Positions 24,259 through 34,819 of a stretch of 64,000 bases of DNA are shown in pieces. The stretch lies in assembly GCF_003063415.1 (NCBI RefSeq), contig NZ_NESK01000007.1, positions 1-64,000 of the forward strand, written 5' to 3'. The notes under the pieces are model-generated. The model did no database searches and was not told where the DNA came from. It saw nothing but the letters and a program-made list of their open reading frames with translations. How positions within the stretch are numbered: the stretch's first letter is position 1; every line of letters starts with the position of its first letter. The position numbers and the translations under genes are program-made. Source of the DNA: Limnohabitans sp. 2KL-17. Its GTDB lineage: Bacteria; Pseudomonadota; Gammaproteobacteria; Burkholderiales; Burkholderiaceae_C.

Positions 24259-26284
24259 TCAAATCAACAGCAATCGTCAGCGGCCCAGCATTGATCGCCT
24301 CGTCTTCCTCCTGGTCCTCAGCCTCCTGGTCTGCTGACACCACAGGCGCATCCAGATGCGCTGTGACCGTGCCATTCACGTCAAGTGCCATCAAGTCCAC
24401 CTCACCTAATTTGACACGCACGCGCGCACCCCGCATCAAACCTTGCGCACCCATCACGCTGAACATCAACGGCAAGCTATCAGCCCGCACCAGCCAGATG
24501 CCCCCACCCATTTCCTTGACCAGACTGGCCTCCAGCTCGTCGATGCTTTGCTGCTGTACATGGCGCAATGTCCAGTAGCGCTCCATGCTGGACTGCACGC
24601 TGTTGTAGGCGCTGTAGGCGGCATCAAAACCACTGATGATGGAAAACAACTCGGCATCTTTGGGTTTGAATGGTGCAGCCAACGCGGCCGTGGCACCATG
24701 GCGCGCACACGCAATGATTTGCCATTGATTGACCAAGTCGGTGTAGCGACGCAGAGGGGATGTGCTCCAGGCGTAGCTTGGAACGCCAATCCCGGCATGT
24801 GGCAAAGCCTTGGTGCCCATGCGCACCTTGACGCCCGGCGCCATGCTGGCCTGGCTGCGGTAAATACCGGGCACACCCAGGCTGGCCATCCACTGGCCCC
24901 AAGTGCTGTTGGCCAGGATCATGGCCTCAGCCACCATCAAATCAAGCGGTGCACCGCGCTGGCGCGCATCAATCCGCACCACCTCGTCGCCTGTCGGTGG
25001 GGCCTCGTTGCTCGGGCGATCCAGTTTGAAGCTGTAATCAGGGCGGTTGAAATTCTCGGGTTTGCCACGCACCACCTCACGGCGGGTCTTGAGGGTCTGG
25101 GCCAAGCGCCAGAAAAATGCCAACGTCGGCCGGTCCACCGGCAAATCGGTCGGGGTATCGGCCTCGGCGCTTTCCAGCCATTCACGGGTGATGGTCTGAT
25201 CGAGCTGGTCATGCCGCAAGTTGGCCAAAATGGCCACACGTTCGACACGCGTTTCGGTCTTCAGCACTTCCAGATCGGTTTCATTGAAGGTCACATACAA
25301 AGACACCGCAGGGCAGTCACGGCCCTCGATCAGGGTGTAGGCCTGCACCACACTGTCGGGCAGCATGGTGATTTTGTAGCCTGGCATGTACACCGTGGAC
25401 AAACGCTGTCGCCCCAACTGGTCGATTGCACCGCCTGGCGACAAGGCCAGGCCAGGGGCCGCAATGTGGATGCCCACCGTGACAGTCCCTGTGCCTAGGC
25501 CTTGCAGGGACAAGGCGTCATCGATCTCGGTGGTGTGCGAGTCATCGATCGAAAAGGCCTGCACGGAGGCCAAAGGCAACTCGTCGTGAATGGCCGGGGC
25601 TTGCAGCGCCGGGAAACCCGTGCCTTTGGGGAACAGGTCAAACAAGAACCTCTGCCAATGAAAATCCCAGGCTGACGCGATGGCACCTGCGTTTTGCAAC
25701 AGATCCAAAGGTGCCGTCTGGCTGGTTTTGCTGGCCTCAACCACGGCTTTGTACTCGGGGGTATTTTTATCCGGCCGAAACAGAATTTTGTACAACTGCT
25801 CCCGCACAGGGGTTGGGCAGACCCCTGCCATCAGTTCGGCAGACCAGGCCTCGATTTGCGCCTGGATCTCTTTCTTTTTTTCGATGGCGAGCAAGGCCTG
25901 TTGCACGATTTCAGCGGGCGCTTTGCGGTAGCGGCCTTTGCCCCCCCGGCGGAAATAATGAGGTGCTTCGTGCAGCCTCAGCAATGCGGCCACCTGTTGC
26001 ACCGTGGTGGCGCCTTCGCTGAAATAGTCTTTGGCCAGATCGGCAAAACCGAATTCTTCCTCAGAGGCGAATTCATAGGCCAATTCAAGCTCAATGCTTT
26101 GGCTTAAAGCCGAGGCTTCGCTCAGCAAGCTGGCAGGGGCTGGCTTGTCAAACTTCAGTAGCATTTGTGCTGCCTTGACTTTGACCCGCTTGCCCGAATC
26201 CAGCTCCACCTGGGCGGAGGCTTCGGCTTCGGAAAGGATCCGTCCGGCCATGAATTTGCCGGCTTCTTCAAATAATGCGTACAT
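24230..26284 (-). CDS. RNB-domain exoribonuclease (RNase II family)
   Basis: The 684-residue 3'-5' exoribonuclease family member has the catalytic RNB block beginning FSIDDSHTTEIDDALSL, with the Asp cluster that binds Mg. It continues through STVYMPGYKITMLPD and YRSQASMAPG. The C-terminal part contains an S1-like barrel (SLPLMFSVMGAQGLMRGARV). The N-terminal cold-shock-like domains are weaker than in RNase R, so it is closer to a diverged RNase II. The end is acidic (DQEAEDQEEDE). A YqiA-like esterase lies 45 bp upstream in the same direction. Confidence 0.9.
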   Translation of the reverse strand: MYALFEEAGKFMAGRILSEAEASAQVELDSGKRVKVKAAQMLLKFDKPAPASLLSEASALSQSIELELAYEFASEEEFGFADLAKDYFSEGATTVQQVAALLRLHEAPHYFRRGGKGRYRKAPAEIVQQALLAIEKKKEIQAQIEAWSAELMAGVCPTPVREQLYKILFRPDKNTPEYKAVVEASKTSQTAPLDLLQNAGAIASAWDFHWQRFLFDLFPKGTGFPALQAPAIHDELPLASVQAFSIDDSHTTEIDDALSLQGLGTGTVTVGIHIAAPGLALSPGGAIDQLGRQRLSTVYMPGYKITMLPDSVVQAYTLIEGRDCPAVSLYVTFNETDLEVLKTETRVERVAILANLRHDQLDQTITREWLESAEADTPTDLPVDRPTLAFFWRLAQTLKTRREVVRGKPENFNRPDYSFKLDRPSNEAPPTGDEVVRIDARQRGAPLDLMVAEAMILANSTWGQWMASLGVPGIYRSQASMAPGVKVRMGTKALPHAGIGVPSYAWSTSPLRRYTDLVNQWQIIACARHGATAALAAPFKPKDAELFSIISGFDAAYSAYNSVQSSMERYWTLRHVQQQSIDELEASLVKEMGGGIWLVRADSLPLMFSVMGAQGLMRGARVRVKLGEVDLMALDVNGTVTAHLDAPVVSADQEAEDQEEDEAINAGPLTIAVDLNDSTQSDGA

Positions 26285-26328
26285 GACCCGATTTTCCCAT
26301 GTGACACCACCTGGAAGGGCACAAGGGA

Positions 26329-26925
26329 TCAGGCCAAGCGAAGAAATTCCAGGATTTCGGGCAGGTAAAGGTCGAAATCGCTCAGCGCGTGATCGCCGCC
26401 CTCCACCAGGCGCACACGCCCGGCCTCATGGCAAGCCAGCATTTCGCGCCAATCCAGCACCTCATCCCCCTTGGCGATCACGGCCAGTTTTTTTGTTGTG
26501 TGGGGCTGGTGGGGCTGAATTTTCGACTCCAGATCGGCCAGTTCCCGCACATAGTCCGCCTCAAAGAAAACCTTTTGAGAGGGGTCGTGCCAAGCCGGAT
26601 GTTCGCCAATGTAGCCCGCCAAATCACGCGCGGGGTGCACAGCGGGATTGAGTAAAACGGCCGGGCAACCCAGTTGCTGTGCCAGCCAGGCGGCATAAAA
26701 GCCGCCCAACGAAGACCCCATGATCGCCATGCGCTCTCGAGGCCAGGCTGAAACACCCGCCAACAATGCATCGATGGCCTGACGGGGAGAAGCGTGCAAC
26801 TGCGGGCACCACCAAGTCACGCCCGGATGGTCTGCCTGAACAATCCACGCCATTTTTTGGGCTTTGGCCGAATTCGGCGAAGACCGGAAACCGTGCAAAT
26901 AAAGCAGGTGGGTGGTGCGGGTCAT
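26329..26925 (-). CDS. YqiA/YcfP-like alpha/beta-hydrolase (esterase)
   Basis: The 198-residue alpha/beta-hydrolase of the UPF0227/YqiA type opens with LLYLHGFRSSPNSAKAQ (oxyanion loop). It has the nucleophile elbow MGSSLGGFYAAWLA, an Asp in KGDEVLDW and the catalytic His in GGDHALSDF. E. coli YqiA hydrolyses short acyl esters; the natural substrate is unknown. ATG 26925 shares a base with the lpxC stop (TGATG), which fixes the start and implies coupling to lpxC at the end of the division cluster. Confidence 0.88.
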   Translation of the reverse strand: MTRTTHLLYLHGFRSSPNSAKAQKMAWIVQADHPGVTWWCPQLHASPRQAIDALLAGVSAWPRERMAIMGSSLGGFYAAWLAQQLGCPAVLLNPAVHPARDLAGYIGEHPAWHDPSQKVFFEADYVRELADLESKIQPHQPHTTKKLAVIAKGDEVLDWREMLACHEAGRVRLVEGGDHALSDFDLYLPEILEFLRLA

Positions 26926-27848
26926 CACCAGGCAGGTTGAAGGGCGGCCAGTCCACGGGGGGCCTCAGAGGCATTGTCAAAGGTCACCACTTCATAGGCA
27001 TCAGGACGCGACAACAACTCCCGCAGCAAGCGGTTATTCAAGGCATGCCCTGAACGGAAAGCGCTGTATGCGGCCAACAGCGGTTTGCCCAAGATGTACA
27101 AATCGCCCATGGCGTCCAGAATCTTGTGCTTGACGAATTCATCGTCATAGCGAAGACCATCCGAGTTAAGCACCTTGTAATCGTCCATCACGATCGCATT
27201 GTCCAGTCCCCCACCCAGGGCCAGGCCATTGGCGCGCAACATCTCCACATCTTTGGCGAAGCCAAAGGTTCGGGCTCGGGCGATGTCGCGGGCATACACA
27301 CCCTCAGACATGTCGAACACCACTTGCTGCCCCGTGGAGTCGACGGCAGGATGACGGAAGTCGATTTCAAAACTCAGTTTGTAACCATGGTAGGGCGTCA
27401 AACGCGCCCACTTGATGTTCTCACCCTCCCCTTCAGACACTTCCACAGGTTTGAGCACGCGCACAAAGCGCTTGGGCACAGACTGCTCCACCACACCCAC
27501 GCTTTGCAGCAAAAAGACGAATGAGGAAGCCGACCCGTCAAGGATGGGCACTTCTTCAGCGGTGATGTCGACATACAGGTTGTCAATCCCCAAACCTGCG
27601 CAGGCCGACATCAGGTGCTCGACCGTCAAGACTTTGGCTTGCCCCACAGAAATCGTTGAGGCCAAGCGGGTATCGGTCACCGCCTCGGCACTGACCGGAA
27701 TATCAACCGGCTCCGGCAGGTCAATCCGGCGAAACACGATACCAGTGTCCGGTGCCGCCGGGCGCAGGGTCAACTCGACCCGCTGGCCACTGTGCAAACC
27801 GACACCCACGGCTTTGGTCAGGGTTTTGAGAGTACGTTGTGCAAGCAT
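26925..27848 (-). CDS. lpxC: UDP-3-O-acyl-N-acetylglucosamine deacetylase LpxC
   Basis: The 307-residue zinc deacetylase performs the committed step of lipid A synthesis. The zinc ligands fit [28 protein letters not shown] and the catalytic [10 protein letters not shown]. The ATG at 27848 ([21 protein letters not shown]) is used; a TTG two codons upstream is less likely. It keeps the ftsZ-lpxC order found across proteobacteria, but a 135-bp gap with a strong hairpin separates it from ftsZ. Confidence 0.96.
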   Translation of the reverse strand: MLAQRTLKTLTKAVGVGLHSGQRVELTLRPAAPDTGIVFRRIDLPEPVDIPVSAEAVTDTRLASTISVGQAKVLTVEHLMSACAGLGIDNLYVDITAEEVPILDGSASSFVFLLQSVGVVEQSVPKRFVRVLKPVEVSEGEGENIKWARLTPYHGYKLSFEIDFRHPAVDSTGQQVVFDMSEGVYARDIARARTFGFAKDVEMLRANGLALGGGLDNAIVMDDYKVLNSDGLRYDDEFVKHKILDAMGDLYILGKPLLAAYSAFRSGHALNNRLLRELLSRPDAYEVVTFDNASEAPRGLAALQPAW

Positions 27849-27909
27849 GTGCAAATTTTAAAGGGCCAGGAATTCAATGGCGTTGACAAGGCATTCATCC
27901 ACACGCAAA

Positions 27910-27945
27910 TTGGGGGCAGACAGGCACATGCCCATCTGCCCCCAA
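27910..27945. terminator. Strong hairpin between ftsZ and lpxC
   Basis: The perfect 11-bp stem ttgggggcaga / tctgcccccaa has a 14-base loop that itself can form GGCA/TGCC pairs. On the transcribed (minus) strand it is followed by only three T residues after the stem, so it may be a leaky terminator or an RNA processing site between ftsZ and lpxC. Confidence 0.55.
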
Positions 27946-27964
27946 AGCACCCGAAATGTCCGTC

Positions 27965-27988
27965 AGATCAGCAGATCAGCAGATCAGT
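27965..27988. repeat. 8-bp tandem repeat at the ftsZ stop codon
   Basis: The unit agatcagc occurs two full times (27965-27980) and a third time as agatcagt, the last copy containing the ftsZ stop (TCA at 27984-27986, minus strand). It is too short to assign a role, but it is a potential slippage site next to an essential gene's stop. Confidence 0.6.
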
Positions 27989-29198
27989 CTGCCTGTTTGC
28001 GCAAGAACGCGGGGATTTCGATGTCGTCCATCCCCGCACTGGCCATGCCATCCACACGGGCAGCGGCATGGGTGCGGTTGCTGCGCCAGATGGCAGGTGT
28101 GTTCATGCCGCTGGTGGCCAAGGGTGCGCCCGCCTGCGTCGATGCAGCCATTGCGTTTTGACCGCCCATGGTGAAGGGCACGTTGTCGGTGCCAGTGCGC
28201 AGCACTTGCAGCGGCGGAGCCGTGCGGCGAGCACCCAGTTTTGACAAGCCTGTGGCCACAACGGTCACACGGATTTCGTCACCCAGCGACTCGTCATAGG
28301 CTGTACCGTAGATCACATGGGCATTTTCCGAAGCGTATGCACGGATGGTGTTCATCGCTTGCTTGGACTCGGACAGCTTCAAGGAGCCTTTGGCTGCACT
28401 GATCAGCACCAAAACACCTTTGGCACCCGACAGGTCCACCCCTTCAAGCAGTGGACAAGCCACAGCTTGTTCAGCGGCAATGCGCGCACGATCCGGGCCA
28501 CTGGCCGCAGCGGTACCCATCATGGCCTTGCCGGGCTCACCCATCACGGTGCGCACATCCTCAAAGTCGACGTTCACATGCCCTGGCACGTTGATGATTT
28601 CGGCAATACCGCCCACCGCGTTCTTGAGCACATCGTTGGCATGGGCAAAAGCCTCGTCTTGCGTCATGTCTTCGCCACCGGGCAATTCCAGCAGCTTTTC
28701 GTTCAGCACCACGATCAGTGAGTCGACATTGGCTTCGAGTTCCTGCATGCCCAAATCGGCATTGGACATGCGTCGGCCACCTTCAAACTCGAACGGTTTG
28801 GTCACCACACCCACGGTGAGGATGCCCATCTCCTTGGCGATGCGCGCAATCACTGGCGCAGCGCCTGTGCCTGTGCCGCCACCCATACCGGCGGTGATGA
28901 ACAACATGTGCGCGCCCTCGATCGCAGCGCGGATATCGGCTTCTGCGCTTTCTGCAGCTTCGCGGCCTTTTTCAGGCTTGCTGCCTGCTCCCAGACCGGT
29001 TTGACCCAACTGGATGAAGCGGTGTGCGGCGCTGCGGGCCAAGGCTTGTGCGTCGGTGTTGGCGCACACGAACTCAACGCCCTGGACTTGGCGCTCGATC
29101 ATGTGTTCAACAGCGTTGCCGCCGCCGCCGCCGACGCCGATCACTTTGATCTGGGTGCCTTGGTTGAATTCTTCGGTTTGGATCATTTCAATGGTCAT
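27984..29198 (-). CDS. ftsZ: Cell division protein FtsZ
   Basis: This 404-residue tubulin-like GTPase forms the Z ring. The nucleotide-binding loop VIGVGGGGGNAVEHM, the tubulin signature GMGGGTGTGAAPVIA and the T7 synergy loop NVDFEDVRTVM are all present. The C-terminus is a variable linker followed by the conserved tail DIEIPAFLRKQAD, which binds FtsA and ZipA. It follows ftsA by 133 bp, the longest gap within the division cluster, so a separate promoter for ftsZ there is plausible. Confidence 0.98.
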   Translation of the reverse strand: MTIEMIQTEEFNQGTQIKVIGVGGGGGNAVEHMIERQVQGVEFVCANTDAQALARSAAHRFIQLGQTGLGAGSKPEKGREAAESAEADIRAAIEGAHMLFITAGMGGGTGTGAAPVIARIAKEMGILTVGVVTKPFEFEGGRRMSNADLGMQELEANVDSLIVVLNEKLLELPGGEDMTQDEAFAHANDVLKNAVGGIAEIINVPGHVNVDFEDVRTVMGEPGKAMMGTAAASGPDRARIAAEQAVACPLLEGVDLSGAKGVLVLISAAKGSLKLSESKQAMNTIRAYASENAHVIYGTAYDESLGDEIRVTVVATGLSKLGARRTAPPLQVLRTGTDNVPFTMGGQNAMAASTQAGAPLATSGMNTPAIWRSNRTHAAARVDGMASAGMDDIEIPAFLRKQAD

Positions 29199-29331
29199 GG
29201 TGCTTCTCCTAAATTGGTTTGCAGTTGCCTGGGTGTTCTGAAAGCGTTTTTATTGGGACGGGAATACCAACATCGACACGGTCGCGCTGCCGGTGGACTG
29301 GCTTTGGCTAAATAGGGGTTTTTCCAGTTCA

Positions 29332-30561
29332 TCAGAAGTTCCCCACAATAAAGTCTTTGAATCGGCCAAAAGCGTTGTTCACGGAACTCTTCTTTTGTGT
29401 GACCTTGTAACCACGCAAGCGGGCCAAACGGGCTTCTTCAAGCAAGCCCATCACGGTGGCAGCGCGCGGCTGACTGACCATATCGGCCAAGCCTCCTGCG
29501 TACTTGGGCAGGCCGCGGCGCACGGGCTTGAGAAAAATGTCTTCGCCCAACTCGACCATGCCGGGCATGATGGCGCTGCCGCCAGTGAGCACGATGCCCG
29601 AAGACAACACTTCTTCGTAGCCCGATTCGCGGATAACCTGGTGCACCAGCGAGAAAATTTCTTCAATGCGTGGCTCGATGACGCCTGCCAGCGCCTGCCT
29701 ACTCAGCATGCGTGGGCCACGGTCACCCAGCCCAGGCACTTCCACCTGCGCGTCAGGATCGGCCAGCAACTGCTTGGCGAATCCGCTTTCCACCTTGATG
29801 TCTTCGGCGTCTTTGGTAGGCGTGCGCAAGGCCATGGCGATGTCACTGGTGATCAGGTCACCGGCGATCGGAATCACTGCTGTGTGACGGATGGAGCCGT
29901 TGGCAAAAATCGCCACATCGGTGGTTCCCGCGCCGATGTCAACGCACACCACGCCGAGCTCACGCTCGTCTTCTGACAACACGGCCAGGCTGGAGGACTG
30001 GGGGTTAAGCAACAACTGGTCCACTTCCAGCCCACAGCGGCGCACGCACTTGATGATGTTTTCTGCAGCACTTTGTGCACCGGTGACGATGTGCACTTTG
30101 GCTTCCAGACGCATGCCGCTCATGCCGATCGGCTCTTTGACTTCTTGCCCATCGATCACGAATTCCTGTGGGGCCACCAAGAGTAGGCGTTGATCTGTCG
30201 AGATGTTGATGGCACGGGCGGTTTCCATCACACGTGCCACATCAGCCTGAGTGACTTCCTTGTCCTTGATGGCGACCATGCCGCTGGAGTTGAGCCCTCG
30301 AATGTGGCTGCCGGTGATGCCCACGTTCACGCGGGTGATCTTGCAATCTGCCATCAACTCGGCCTCTTTCAGCGCTTGCTGAATGCTTTGCACCGTGGCA
30401 TCAATGTTGACCACCACGCCACGCTTGAGGCCATTGCCCGGCGCAATACCAAGTCCTGCAATCTTCAGCGAACCGTCCGGCATCACCTCGGCCACCACCG
30501 CCATGACTTTGGATGTGCCTATGTCCAAGCCAATCACCAGATCTTTGTACTCTTTTGCCAT
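29332..30561 (-). CDS. ftsA: Cell division protein FtsA
   Basis: The 409-residue actin-like protein tethers FtsZ to the membrane. It has phosphate-1 motif VIGLDIGTSKVMAVV, phosphate-2 CVDIGAGTTDVAIF, and the adenosine motif SGIVLTGGSAIMPGMVEL. A C-terminal amphipathic helix ends FGRFKDFIVGNF. The true start is ATG 30561 (MAKEYKDLVIGLD); the open frame runs 51 codons further upstream into ftsQ without a plausible start. It lies 40 bp after ftsQ. Confidence 0.97.
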   Translation of the reverse strand: MAKEYKDLVIGLDIGTSKVMAVVAEVMPDGSLKIAGLGIAPGNGLKRGVVVNIDATVQSIQQALKEAELMADCKITRVNVGITGSHIRGLNSSGMVAIKDKEVTQADVARVMETARAINISTDQRLLLVAPQEFVIDGQEVKEPIGMSGMRLEAKVHIVTGAQSAAENIIKCVRRCGLEVDQLLLNPQSSSLAVLSEDERELGVVCVDIGAGTTDVAIFANGSIRHTAVIPIAGDLITSDIAMALRTPTKDAEDIKVESGFAKQLLADPDAQVEVPGLGDRGPRMLSRQALAGVIEPRIEEIFSLVHQVIRESGYEEVLSSGIVLTGGSAIMPGMVELGEDIFLKPVRRGLPKYAGGLADMVSQPRAATVMGLLEEARLARLRGYKVTQKKSSVNNAFGRFKDFIVGNF

Positions 30562-30601
30562 ATCAATCACCGTTTCCGTTTCATTCTTGCGTTTTGATCT
30601 C

Positions 30602-31390
30602 TTAGGGCTTTTTATTGCCATCTGCTTCCAGCGTAGTGACGCCACGCAAGCGCAAGGCATAACCATCTTTGTGGCGCAAATCTGCACCCGCCAAGGCTGT
30701 GGGCGTGCGGCCATAACGGGCCGTCACTTGCGAAAGCGTACTGAAAAAAACTTTCAGCTGCGCTGCGATTTCAGCTTCTGTACCCCGGCCCAACTCCAGC
30801 AAGGCACCTCGTTCTGTTTGCACACGCCAACTGCCTCGTGGCGTCAATTCGAGTCGGTCAATGCCCATATCCATGGCTTCAAATAGGGGCACCAAATCAC
30901 GGTACATCTGCACAACAACAGCCGACTGGTCATCAGGGCCTTTCAAACGCGGCAAAGTTTCCACGTCGAGGTCTTCCACGTTCGCTTCAAATACACGACT
31001 TTGCTGATTCACCATTTTGTTAGCGCCATCGTCACCCCAAAGGGCCATGGGCTCATGCTCCACCAACACCGCTCTCAAACGGTTGGGGAAGTCACGGTGC
31101 ACCACCGCACCCCGAACCCAAGGCACAGCTTCAAATGCTTCGCGCGTGCGGTTCAAATCGATGGTGAAAAAGTTGCCACTCAATTGCGGCATCACATTGG
31201 CCCGCAATGTGACCGCGTTGTTACGTGTCACTTCACCTTGCACCGTGATCGCCTGAATCGCGAAGGCGGGGTGACGCAGCAGCCACCAGGCCACCCCACC
31301 CACAAGCAGCAACACGAATACAAGCACCAGCGATGCAGCGGCCATGTTCATGAGCCTGATATCGATTGGCAGGGGCATGGATTTTTTCAC
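30602..31390 (-). CDS. ftsQ: Cell division protein FtsQ
   Basis: The 262-residue bitopic divisome scaffold has a short cytoplasmic N-terminus, a membrane helix ([19 protein letters not shown]), the POTRA domain ([16 protein letters not shown] to about [25 protein letters not shown]) and the beta domain. GTG 31390 is chosen as start because AGGAGG lies exactly seven bases upstream and the codon overlaps the ddl stop (GTGA). ATG 31378, four codons in, is too far from that site. Confidence 0.94.
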   Translation of the reverse strand: MKKSMPLPIDIRLMNMAAASLVLVFVLLLVGGVAWWLLRHPAFAIQAITVQGEVTRNNAVTLRANVMPQLSGNFFTIDLNRTREAFEAVPWVRGAVVHRDFPNRLRAVLVEHEPMALWGDDGANKMVNQQSRVFEANVEDLDVETLPRLKGPDDQSAVVVQMYRDLVPLFEAMDMGIDRLELTPRGSWRVQTERGALLELGRGTEAEIAAQLKVFFSTLSQVTARYGRTPTALAGADLRHKDGYALRLRGVTTLEADGNKKP

Positions 31391-32352
31391 CCTTGATCCT
31401 CCTGCGCATGGTCCAGCTTGGCAGCGTCCAGCAACTGGCAGCACAAGCTTTCATAGCTGATGCCTTCAGCCTTTGCGGACATGGGCACCAGTGAATGCCC
31501 TGTCATGCCCGGCGAAGTGTTGATCTCGAGCAGGTAGGGTTGCCGTGTCGATGCATCGATCATCACATCAATGCGCCCCCAGCCTCGGCAGCCCAGCACC
31601 TGGTAAGCCTTGATCACCAAGGTTTCAATCTCAGCCTCTTCGGCTGCAGGCAAGCCACTGGGCACCAAATATTGGGTGTCATCGGTGAAGTACTTGTTCT
31701 GGTAGTCGTAGTTGCCCTGAGGCGCAACGATGCGAATCACCGGCAGAGCCTTGGCTGTATCACCTTCACCCAACACCGGACAAGTCACCTCATCTCCCAC
31801 GATACATTGTTCACACAAAATGTCGGCATCGCACTTCGCGGCCATCGTCAATGCGGCAGGCAAGTCTTTGACCTGCTCAACCTTGGTCACACCAATCGAA
31901 GACCCCTCCCGAGCAGGCTTGACAATCATTGGCAGGCCCAAGGCCTTCACAAGACCGTCCACCGACACACTGTCCAATTGCTCGCGACGCACCAACACAT
32001 AGGCGGGTGTGGGCAAGCCTTCGGCCAGCCAAACGCGCTTCGTCATGGTCTTGTCCATGGCGATGCTGGAGGACATCACACCCGATCCGGTGTAGGGAAT
32101 GCCCAGCAACTCAAGCGCACCTTGCACCGTGCCGTCTTCGCCATAGCGGCCATGCAAAGCAATGAAGCACGCGTCAAAACCCTCACGCTTCAACTCACTT
32201 AAATCACGCTCGGCCGTGTCAAACGCTGACGCATTTACACCGGACGACTGCAGCGCTCTCAACACACCTCGTCCAGACATCAAAGAGATTTCACGCTCGG
32301 CAGAGCGCCCACCCATGAGAACGGCAACCTTGCGGAAATTGAAGGTACTCAC
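31387..32352 (-). CDS. ddl: D-alanine--D-alanine ligase
   Basis: This 321-residue ATP-grasp enzyme makes D-Ala-D-Ala for the muropeptide. Motifs are [51 protein letters not shown], the lid region and [15 protein letters not shown]. It starts with GTG overlapping the murC stop (GTGA), and its own stop overlaps ftsQ. It corresponds to the DdlB position in the dcw cluster. Confidence 0.97.
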   Translation of the reverse strand: MSTFNFRKVAVLMGGRSAEREISLMSGRGVLRALQSSGVNASAFDTAERDLSELKREGFDACFIALHGRYGEDGTVQGALELLGIPYTGSGVMSSSIAMDKTMTKRVWLAEGLPTPAYVLVRREQLDSVSVDGLVKALGLPMIVKPAREGSSIGVTKVEQVKDLPAALTMAAKCDADILCEQCIVGDEVTCPVLGEGDTAKALPVIRIVAPQGNYDYQNKYFTDDTQYLVPSGLPAAEEAEIETLVIKAYQVLGCRGWGRIDVMIDASTRQPYLLEINTSPGMTGHSLVPMSAKAEGISYESLCCQLLDAAKLDHAQEDQG

Positions 32353-33758
32353 GATGCACCTCCCATCTCAACGACTTTGGCGGGTACTGCGCCAATGGAT
32401 CCAGCGCCCATGCAGATCACCACATCGCCATCGCGGGCGTTGTTCAGGACAGCTTGGGGCATGTCCGTGATCGCATCCACAAACACCGGCTCCACCCTGC
32501 CGGCCACGCGCAACGCACGGGCCAGCGAGCGGCCATCAGCAGCCACGATTGGGGCCTCACCTGCGGCATAAACCTCGGACAACAACACACTGTCGCAGCC
32601 CTGGCCAATCACTTTCACGAAATCTTCAAAGCAATCACGGGTGCGGCTGTAGCGGTGCGGCTGGAATGCCAGCACCAGACGCCGTCCAGGAAATGCGCCA
32701 CGGGCCGCAGCGAGCGTAGCGGCCATCTCAACCGGATGATGGCCATAGTCATCGATCAATGTGAACGCGCCTGCACCACCGGCCACCCGCACATCGCCAT
32801 ACCGTTGAAAGCGACGACCGACCCCTTTGAACCCTGCCAATGCGTGCTGCACAGCCGCATCGTCCACACCCAATTCAACCGCTACAGCCACTGCCGCCAG
32901 CGCGTTGAGCACGTTGTGGTTCCCTGGCAGGTTCAACACCAAATGCAAATCTGGCAAAGTCACGCCGTTGCGCCGTTGCACGGTGAAATGCATCCGGCCA
33001 TTCTCGGCACGCACATCCACAGCACGCACCTGAGCGCCTTCGTTCAAGCCGTAGGTGGTCACAGGCCGGGCGATGTCACCCACGATGGACTGAACCCCGG
33101 GATCGTCAGAACACACAATGGCCGTGCCGTAAAAAGGCATCCGGTGTAAAAACTCCACGAATGCCGCTTTGAGTCGTTTTAGATCGTGGCCGTATGTTTC
33201 CATATGGTCGGCGTCGATGTTGGTCACCACAGCCATCACCGGCAGCAGGTTCAAAAATGAGGCATCCGACTCGTCTGCTTCAACCACGATGTAATCACCC
33301 GTGCCCAGTTTGGCATTGGCGCCCGCACTGTTCAGCCGGCCTCCGATCACAAAAGTCGGGTCCAAACCGGCTTCAGCCAACACACTGGCCACCAAGCTGG
33401 TGGTGGTGGTCTTGCCGTGTGTGCCCGCAATGGCAACGCCCTGCTTCATGCGCATGAGTTCGGCCAGCATGACCGCGCGCGGCACGATCGGGATATGACG
33501 TTCGCGTGCAGCCAGCACCTCAGGGTTGTCAGACTTCACAGCCGTCGATGTGACCACTGCATCGGCATCCTTGACGTTACTTGCAGCGTGGCCCACATGG
33601 GTCTTGATTCCCAATGCCGCCAAGCGCCGCAGTGTGGCACTGTCTGACAGATCAGAGCCGGAAATGACATATCCCGAATTGAGCAGCACCTCGGCAATAC
33701 CACTCATACCAGAGCCACCAATGCCGATGAAATGAATTTTTCGGATGGCGTGTTTCAT
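32349..33758 (-). CDS. murC: UDP-N-acetylmuramate--L-alanine ligase
   Basis: The 469-residue ligase adds the first amino acid to UDP-MurNAc. The N-terminal Rossmann motif is [17 protein letters not shown], the P-loop is [15 protein letters not shown], and the [14 protein letters not shown] and [11 protein letters not shown] motifs follow. It overlaps murG upstream and ddl downstream by four bases each. Confidence 0.97.
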   Translation of the reverse strand: MKHAIRKIHFIGIGGSGMSGIAEVLLNSGYVISGSDLSDSATLRRLAALGIKTHVGHAASNVKDADAVVTSTAVKSDNPEVLAARERHIPIVPRAVMLAELMRMKQGVAIAGTHGKTTTTSLVASVLAEAGLDPTFVIGGRLNSAGANAKLGTGDYIVVEADESDASFLNLLPVMAVVTNIDADHMETYGHDLKRLKAAFVEFLHRMPFYGTAIVCSDDPGVQSIVGDIARPVTTYGLNEGAQVRAVDVRAENGRMHFTVQRRNGVTLPDLHLVLNLPGNHNVLNALAAVAVAVELGVDDAAVQHALAGFKGVGRRFQRYGDVRVAGGAGAFTLIDDYGHHPVEMAATLAAARGAFPGRRLVLAFQPHRYSRTRDCFEDFVKVIGQGCDSVLLSEVYAAGEAPIVAADGRSLARALRVAGRVEPVFVDAITDMPQAVLNNARDGDVVICMGAGSIGAVPAKVVEMGGAS

Positions 33759-34819
33759 GCTGTCAGTTCCTCACAAGCCAATACGACTTCTCGGGTCGCA
33801 TTTGTTTTTCGCTGCACGTAGGCTTGTTGTGCACAGGCCAATAAAGTCTCCCGATTCAAACCCGAGAGACGCTCAGCCAGTGCCTGCGCTGTCAACTCGG
33901 CTTGCGGCAGAAGCCAGCCCCCGCCCTGCGCCACCAAAAACTGTGCATTGGTGGTTTGGTGGTCGTCCACCGCAAAGGGAAAGGGCACAAACAAGGCCGC
34001 CGCACCCACGGCTGCAATTTCGGTCACCGTGCTGGCACCTGCCCGACAGATCATCAGATCAGCCTGCGCAAATGCGGTGGCCGTGTCATCAATGAACGGC
34101 GTCAATTCCGCCTGGATGCCTGCCGCCTCGTAGTTGGCCCGCAAGGCGTCAATTTGTTTTGCCCCGCTTTGGTGTGTCACCAGTGGGCGCGTGTGTGCAG
34201 GCATCAAAGCCAAGGCCTGCGGCACGATGTCGTTCAGGGCCTTGGCGCCCAGACTGCCACCCACTACAAGGATCCGCAATGGACCTGTCCGGCCAGCAAA
34301 ACGGTCTGCCGGAGGGGCTTGCTCCGTGAACTCACGGCGCAGTGGATTGCCCACACATTGACCCTGCTTGAATACGCCTGGAAATGCTGTGAAGACCCGA
34401 TCAGCAATCTGCGCCAGGACTTTATTGGCCAGGCCCGCCACCGAATTTTGCTCATGCAACACGACAGGCTTTCCACACAAACTGGCCATCAGCCCACCTG
34501 GGAATGTGATGTAGCCACCAAAGCCGAGAACCACATCAGGCCGAACGCGGCGAACCACCAGCAAACTTTGCCAGAACGCCCGCAGCAAACGCAAAGGCAG
34601 CAGCGCGAATGTCTGAATGCCTTTGCCGCGAACACCACCAAAGGCCACCACTTCAAAGACAAAACCACGCGGTGGTACCCATTGGCTTTCCAAGCTGTCG
34701 GGTGCGCCCAGCCAATGCACGCGCCATCCTTTTTCACGCAATGCCTCTGCCACAGCCAGTCCTGGAAAAATATGCCCCCCTGTGCCGCCAGCCATGACCA
34801 ATGCGCATTTGGTTTTCAT
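33755..34819 (-). CDS. murG: UDP-GlcNAc transferase MurG
   Basis: This 354-residue peripheral membrane glycosyltransferase converts lipid I to lipid II. Motifs are [17 protein letters not shown] at the N-terminus, [28 protein letters not shown] and [23 protein letters not shown] for donor binding. The start is ATG 34819, overlapping the ftsW stop as ATGA; the frame continues open upstream antisense-free but inside ftsW. Confidence 0.96.
   Translation of the reverse strand: MKTKCALVMAGGTGGHIFPGLAVAEALREKGWRVHWLGAPDSLESQWVPPRGFVFEVVAFGGVRGKGIQTFALLPLRLLRAFWQSLLVVRRVRPDVVLGFGGYITFPGGLMASLCGKPVVLHEQNSVAGLANKVLAQIADRVFTAFPGVFKQGQCVGNPLRREFTEQAPPADRFAGRTGPLRILVVGGSLGAKALNDIVPQALALMPAHTRPLVTHQSGAKQIDALRANYEAAGIQAELTPFIDDTATAFAQADLMICRAGASTVTEIAAVGAAALFVPFPFAVDDHQTTNAQFLVAQGGGWLLPQAELTAQALAERLSGLNRETLLACAQQAYVQRKTNATREVVLACEELTA

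Noticed and set aside
24443-25498. 351-codon plus-strand ORF antisense to the RNB ribonuclease gene
   Set aside because: It is a shadow of a high-GC gene with clear RNB motifs on the other strand.
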